Positions 51,406 to 54,262 of a stretch of 54,262 bases of DNA are shown piece after piece. The DNA is from an uncultured Oscillospiraceae bacterium. Lineage in GTDB: Bacteria > Bacillota > Clostridia > Oscillospirales > Ruminococcaceae. Position 1 is the first letter of the stretch, and each line of letters begins with the position of its first letter. The stretch covers positions 74,539 to 128,800 of the forward strand of contig CAJULF010000001.1 of the NCBI GenBank assembly GCA_910587135.1, read 5' to 3'. A program made the position numbers and the translations under genes. The notes beneath the pieces were generated by a model. It was not told where the DNA came from. It searched no databases and worked only from the letters and a program-made list of their open reading frames with translations.

Positions 51406-51840
51406 GTGATTAGGGAAGCAACGCAAGCAGATGCTTTAGCTTTGGCGGAATTAGCGATAAAAATGTGGCCCGGTAATACGGTATCAGAATTGCAATCGGA
51501 ATTTCTTGACCTTATTTCCAGTGATAACTCTGTTTGTTTCATTAAATATGTTGGTAATAAAGAAGTAGGTTTTGTACAATGTCAGCTTAGAAATGATTAT
51601 GTTGAAGGAACAGACACATCTCCTGTCGGATATTTAGAGGGGATTTTTATCGAGAAAGAATATAGGCATAGAGGATATGCTAAAGATCTTCTTTCAAAAT
51701 TCGAAAAATGGGCAAAAGAAAAAAATTGTACTGAAATTGCAAGTGATTGTGAAATCGACAATGATATAAGTTTAGAATTTCATTTGTCAATGGGATTTGA
51801 AGAAGTAAATCGCATTATTTGTTTTAGAAAAGATATATGA
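51406..51840 (+). CDS. GNAT acetyltransferase resembling aminoglycoside 6'-N-acetyltransferase (cassette gene 4)
   Basis: 144 residues from GTG 51406, set by GGAGGTG at 51394-51400. The sequence VGYLEGIFIEKEYRHRGYAK, then EIASDCEIDNDISLEFHLSM and GFEEVNRIICF, follows the AAC(6')-I pattern closely (acetyl-CoA loop EYRHRGYAKDLL; the EIASDCEIDN strand). Enzymes of that group acetylate the 6'-amino group of aminoglycosides, but distant members may have other amine substrates, so resistance is not proven. AT-rich. Bounded by R7 and R8; expressed from P5 if no terminator acts before it. Confidence 0.75.
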   Translation: MIREATQADALALAELAIKMWPGNTVSELQSEFLDLISSDNSVCFIKYVGNKEVGFVQCQLRNDYVEGTDTSPVGYLEGIFIEKEYRHRGYAKDLLSKFEKWAKEKNCTEIASDCEIDNDISLEFHLSMGFEEVNRIICFRKDI

Positions 51841-51896
51841 AGCTATTAAGCAATCCCATTTTGTCGGGAAGATAAAACAGACGGAAAATTTAATAT

Positions 51897-51953
51897 GCGG
51901 GTACGGCAAAACCGGCGGACGCATCGGATTTGGTCAGCGTTACTACAGTGGAG
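51897..51953 (+). repeat. tRNA-Leu 5'-half repeat R8 (GCGGGTA type)
   Basis: GCGGGTACGGCAAAACCGGC..GGACGCATCGGATTTGGTCA with tail GCGTTACTACAGTGGAG. It is preceded by ACGGAAAATTTAATAT directly after the acetyltransferase cassette. Confidence 0.9.
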
Positions 51954-52003
51954 TTTTCCCCTGCGGCTGCCGGGCAGGCAAAAAACGGCAGAAAATCAAA
52001 TAT

Positions 52004-52060
52004 GCGGGTATGGTGGAACCGGCAAACGCACCGGGTTTAGGCAGTGTTATTACAGTGGAG
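52004..52060 (+). repeat. tRNA-Leu 5'-half repeat R9 (GCGGGTA type)
   Basis: GCGGGTATGGTGGAACCGGC..AAACGCACCGGGTTTAGGCA with tail GTGTTATTACAGTGGAG, 107 bases after R8. Unlike most copies it has TTTAGG at the anticodon position, as in the intact tRNA. Confidence 0.9.
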
Positions 52061-52068
52061 ATTTTTGC

Positions 52069-52097
52069 TTGACAAATTCACGAAAAGCCTGTATAAT
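52069..52097 (+). promoter_or_regulatory. Promoter P9, likely promoter of the intact tRNA-Leu
   Basis: TTGACA (52069-52074), 17-base spacer, TATAAT (52092-52097), then TTATTGGCGATTTGATGTTA and a GGCGAAAAATAATAC end as in P5. It transcribes R10 and then the tRNA-Leu at 52256. Confidence 0.9.
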
Positions 52098-52148
52098 AAT
52101 ATTATTATGCTTATTGGCGATTTGATGTTAAATGGCGAAAAATAATAC

Positions 52149-52205
52149 GCACCTGTGGCGAAATTGGCATACGCGATAGATTTGGGTAGCGTTACTACAT
52201 TGGAG
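52149..52205 (+). repeat. tRNA-Leu 5'-half repeat R10
   Basis: GCACCTGTGGCGAAATTGGC..ATACGCGATAGATTTGGGTA with tail GCGTTACTACATTGGAG, then CCCTGCTGCTGCCGAGCAGG and GCGGAAAATTTAATAT leading straight into the tRNA, 107 bases from R10 start. Confidence 0.9.
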
Positions 52206-52255
52206 TTTGCCCTGCTGCTGCCGAGCAGGTTAAAAATAGGCGGAAAATTTAATAT

Positions 52256-52340
52256 GCGCCCGTGGCGGAACTGGCAGACGCGTTGGATTTAGGTTCCAAT
52301 TTCGAGAGGAGTGCAGGTTCGATTCCTGTTGGGCGCACCA
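52256..52340 (+). tRNA. tRNA-Leu (anticodon TAG)
   Basis: 85 bases with encoded CCA. Acceptor GCGCCCG pairs with TGGGCGC (one G-T); the D arm includes GGAACTGGCAGACGC; the anticodon stem TTGGA/TCCAA encloses TTTAGGT, so the anticodon is TAG. A long variable arm (TTTCGAGAGGAGTG) is typical of leucine tRNA; T arm CAGG-TTCGATT-CCTG. This is the only complete tRNA in the array, and it lies at the right end. Confidence 0.96.
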
Positions 52341-52345
52341 AGTTG

Positions 52346-52390
52346 AAAGCTACATTTTTAGTGCGAAATACACAAAGAATGTGGCTTTTT
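52346..52390 (+). terminator. Hairpin after tRNA-Leu
   Basis: AGCTACATT pairs with AATGTGGCT, followed by TTTTTTCTCTG; probable first terminator of the tRNA transcript. Confidence 0.65.
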
Positions 52391-52406
52391 TCTCTGAATA
52401 ATAACT

Positions 52407-52441
52407 AACCGCAGGTTTAAAAAGCCTGCGGTTTTCTTTTT
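52407..52441 (+). terminator. Strong terminator downstream of tRNA-Leu
   Basis: AACCGCAGG (52407-52415) pairs with CCTGCGGTT (52425-52433), then TTCTTTTT. Confidence 0.93.
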
Positions 52442-52453
52442 AGAGGTGATGAC

Positions 52454-52680
52454 ATGAAAAAACTAAGGGTAGCTGCCTATTGCAGAGTAAGCACCGATCA
52501 TGAAGAACAAGAGTCAAGTCTTGAAACACAGATTTCCTATTATGGAAAACTCATTACAGAGCGTGAGGGCTGGCAGCTTGTGAAAATCTATGCCGAACGA
52601 GCCACAGGAACGCAAATGAAAAAGCGTCTTGAGTTTATGAAAATGATAAAGGCGTGCAAACAAGGAAGGGAACCCGTGCT
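52454..52680 (+). pseudogene. Serine recombinase (resolvase/invertase type), N-terminal fragment
   Basis: The N-terminus KKLRVAAYCRVSTDHEEQES carries the catalytic serine of large serine recombinases (YCRVS), followed by LETQISYYGKLITEREGWQL and RLEFMKMIKACKQGRE. At about 52668-52680 the match ends and the frame runs into antisense sequence of the restriction gene, so the recombinase (normally about 500 residues) is cut after about 75. The gene has a good start (AGAGGTGATGAC). It lies directly after the tRNA terminator, as a site-specific element integrated there would. Confidence 0.85.
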
Positions 52681-52686
52681 TCATGG

Positions 52687-54262
52687 TCAGACACCTAACG
52701 GCAGCGAGCCTTGTTGTGTCTCCATAGGCACATCGTCCAGAATGTGCGAACTGACAATACGGCTTCCTGCGTACATGAGATACTTCACGCCGCTTGCCAC
52801 AGCCATCTCCTCGGCGGCTGCCTGCTTTGCTTTTACCACAGTATCATCAATCTTGTTGTCTCCCTTGACTTCGATCAGTTGATATGAGCCGTCTTCCATC
52901 TTCGCAAGGAAATCGGGATAGTATTGACGTATTCTGCCAGATTCGGGATCATAGTAATGTATAGAAAGATCTCCTTGATTGGAGGTGAACATCCCTGTGA
53001 AATACACCTCTTTGACCTTACCGCTGGTGATGTACTGCATAAAGCATTCCTTTTCTGGAATGGAGTCAAAGCAGTAGGTATCAGCGTGAAAACTCTTCTG
53101 AATTTGTTCTGGCGTGAAGCCCGGATAGCGATTGGTAAGCACGAGGTCATCCTTTGCGGAGAATTTGTAGTAACCGGCATCCTTCGGCTCACGCAGCAGT
53201 ACCAGTTCCTTGTCCTCAGTCTTCAGTTCCGAGGTGATGTCAAAGAGTGCATGGAACACAGCCGGGATGATGTAGTCATCCAGGACAGCATTATAGCGAT
53301 TGACCGCCGCAAGAACCGTGTCGATTCCGTCAACAGACTCACGAAGGATTCGAGCGGCGAGGATACAGGAAATGTTCAGATAGCGAACCACCTCTCCAGC
53401 GAGGGAGAATTCGCTGAACTTCATATTGTCCTGAAGGTAGTCGATATTCTTTTCCTTGACCGTGGTATCGCGAGCAAGACTGTCACTCTCATACATGATG
53501 CTGGCATACTTGGAAAGGTCAGCATCTGTCAGTTTGAAGTCCACAGGTTCGGAGTATTCCTTCTCGTGGAGCGTATACTCGTGCCATACGCGCTTGAGAG
53601 TAATCGTCCTCGGCGGTGGTAGAACACGCACCTGGTATTTGTGGCGGTCGGCATTCCCTGGATTTTTGATGTCCTTAATCTCCATGTTGAAGTTCTTGTG
53701 AAGTTCATAGTCCAGGGTGTCATAGTTTTCTTTGGAGAGGAATACCGTGGCGGTCAGACGCTCGTCCGTGATTGCACGGAGACAGCGCATCGTAGCCTGG
53801 GGAACGAATATCTTTGACTTTGGGCTGCGGAAAAGTGCCACGCCAAACAGGGAGCGACAGTTCCAGCCTTCCTTGCCTTTCTCGACAAGGATAATGAATT
53901 GCTTCCGTTGCCTTCCGTACCGGGAACATCAAGGTTATTGAAGTCCCTGATGTCATCATTCTTTGTATATTTCGCATCGCCGACATTGAGTAGAATCTTC
54001 GATGCCGGAACGCCGAGTTTAGCCGGTATCCTCTCAAGAGCCGGCTTTACCTCTGTAGCCGCTTCCTCCACGCCTGACGCATAGATGGCGAGTTTCGGAT
54101 GCAACCCTTCATAGGTCTGTCCGCCATACTTCTCCCAGAATGTGGTCACCACAGCGTTAAGGAATTCATCGCTCTTGACGTTTTCGAAACCGAGTGGATC
54201 GGCATCTTTTAAGAGCCTGTTTAGTATCTTTTGAGAATAATGCGGATAAAAGCCAGCGAAAA
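52687..54262 (-). pseudogene. Type III restriction enzyme Res subunit, 3' part, frameshifted and cut by window end
   Basis: The minus-strand frame is open to the right edge (AGFYPHYSQKILNRLLKDAD, DEFLNAVVTTFWEKYGGQ). It reads to DVPGTEGNG, where a missing A at about 53901-53906 shifts it. After the shift it continues KQFIILVEKGKEGWNCRSLF, then VALFRSPKSKIFVPQATMRC, to a C-terminal nuclease part DFLAKMEDGSYQLIEVKGDN, the PD-(D/E)xK site of Res proteins. No methyltransferase (Mod) gene is visible in the window. The C-terminal stop at 52687 abuts the broken recombinase. The 5' end is outside the window. Confidence 0.85.

Noticed and set aside
48874..52340. CRISPR array
   Set aside because: The repeats are about 57 bp, diverged, spaced irregularly (107 bp to over 700 bp) and separated by whole genes; there are no cas genes.
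48874..52340. Classical integron with attC sites
   Set aside because: No IntI tyrosine recombinase in the window and no GTTRRRY/RYYYAAC core pairs at the cassette boundaries; the sites resemble tRNA-Leu instead.

Overview
The window reads as a piece of a Gram-positive chromosome, most likely a clostridial gut bacterium of the Ruminococcaceae/Oscillospiraceae type (inference). Support: strong AGGAGG-type ribosome sites, Firmicutes-type promoters (TTGACA-17-TATAAT), a zinc-ribbon L28, a cellobiose phosphorylase very close to the clostridial enzyme, an orphan MsmX/UgpC sugar ATPase, XRE-membrane regulators and lipoboxes. TGA is used as a normal stop.

Layout. 1-7.3 kb: aminotransferase, trpS, a lipoprotein, rpmB and pyrG, separated by palindrome-rich intergenic repeats. 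7.3-9.7 kb: a GNAT gene interrupted by an rmuC gene, flanked by a perfect 210-bp direct repeat. 9.7-16.6 kb: ppk1, a pyruvyltransferase-FrhB fusion, two acetyltransferases and a flippase-like membrane protein. 16.7-20.3 kb: small accessory genes, some broken. 20.5-30.1 kb: alaS, HIT, holA, Toprim protein, MBOAT/DHHW O-acetylation pair, RluA-type pseudouridine synthase and a lipoprotein. 30.4-34.7 kb: a c-di-GMP operon (PilZ, GGDEF, ParA, ComFB-domain protein). 34.8-42.1 kb: peptidase-E-like protein, XRE regulator, a frameshifted lipoprotein, and on the minus strand cellobiose phosphorylase, a DMT transporter and an AraC regulator. 42.7-48.3 kb: UgpC-type ATPase, a trio of related membrane proteins, MoxR ATPase, an EF-Tu domain-III-like protein, tautomerase and DUF4272.

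48.3-52.34 kb is the most unusual part. Small AT-rich accessory genes (methyltransferase, histidine phosphatase, DUF3788-like protein, AAC(6')-like acetyltransferase, with a decayed GNAT gene in front) all point the same way. They are separated by ten about 57-bp copies of the 5' half of a tRNA-Leu gene, several with their own tRNA-type promoter. The array ends at one intact tRNA-Leu. This looks like a tRNA-anchored cassette array, but no matching integrase is in the window. Beyond it lie a truncated serine recombinase and, on the opposite strand, a frameshifted type III restriction Res gene running off the right edge.

A second theme is a family of intergenic leader repeats. They share AAATTTC/GCGGAAATT arms but carry a different palindrome in each copy, and every copy lies upstream of, and in the same orientation as, the next gene. 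A third is that several non-essential genes are broken by single-base shifts, while essential genes are intact.
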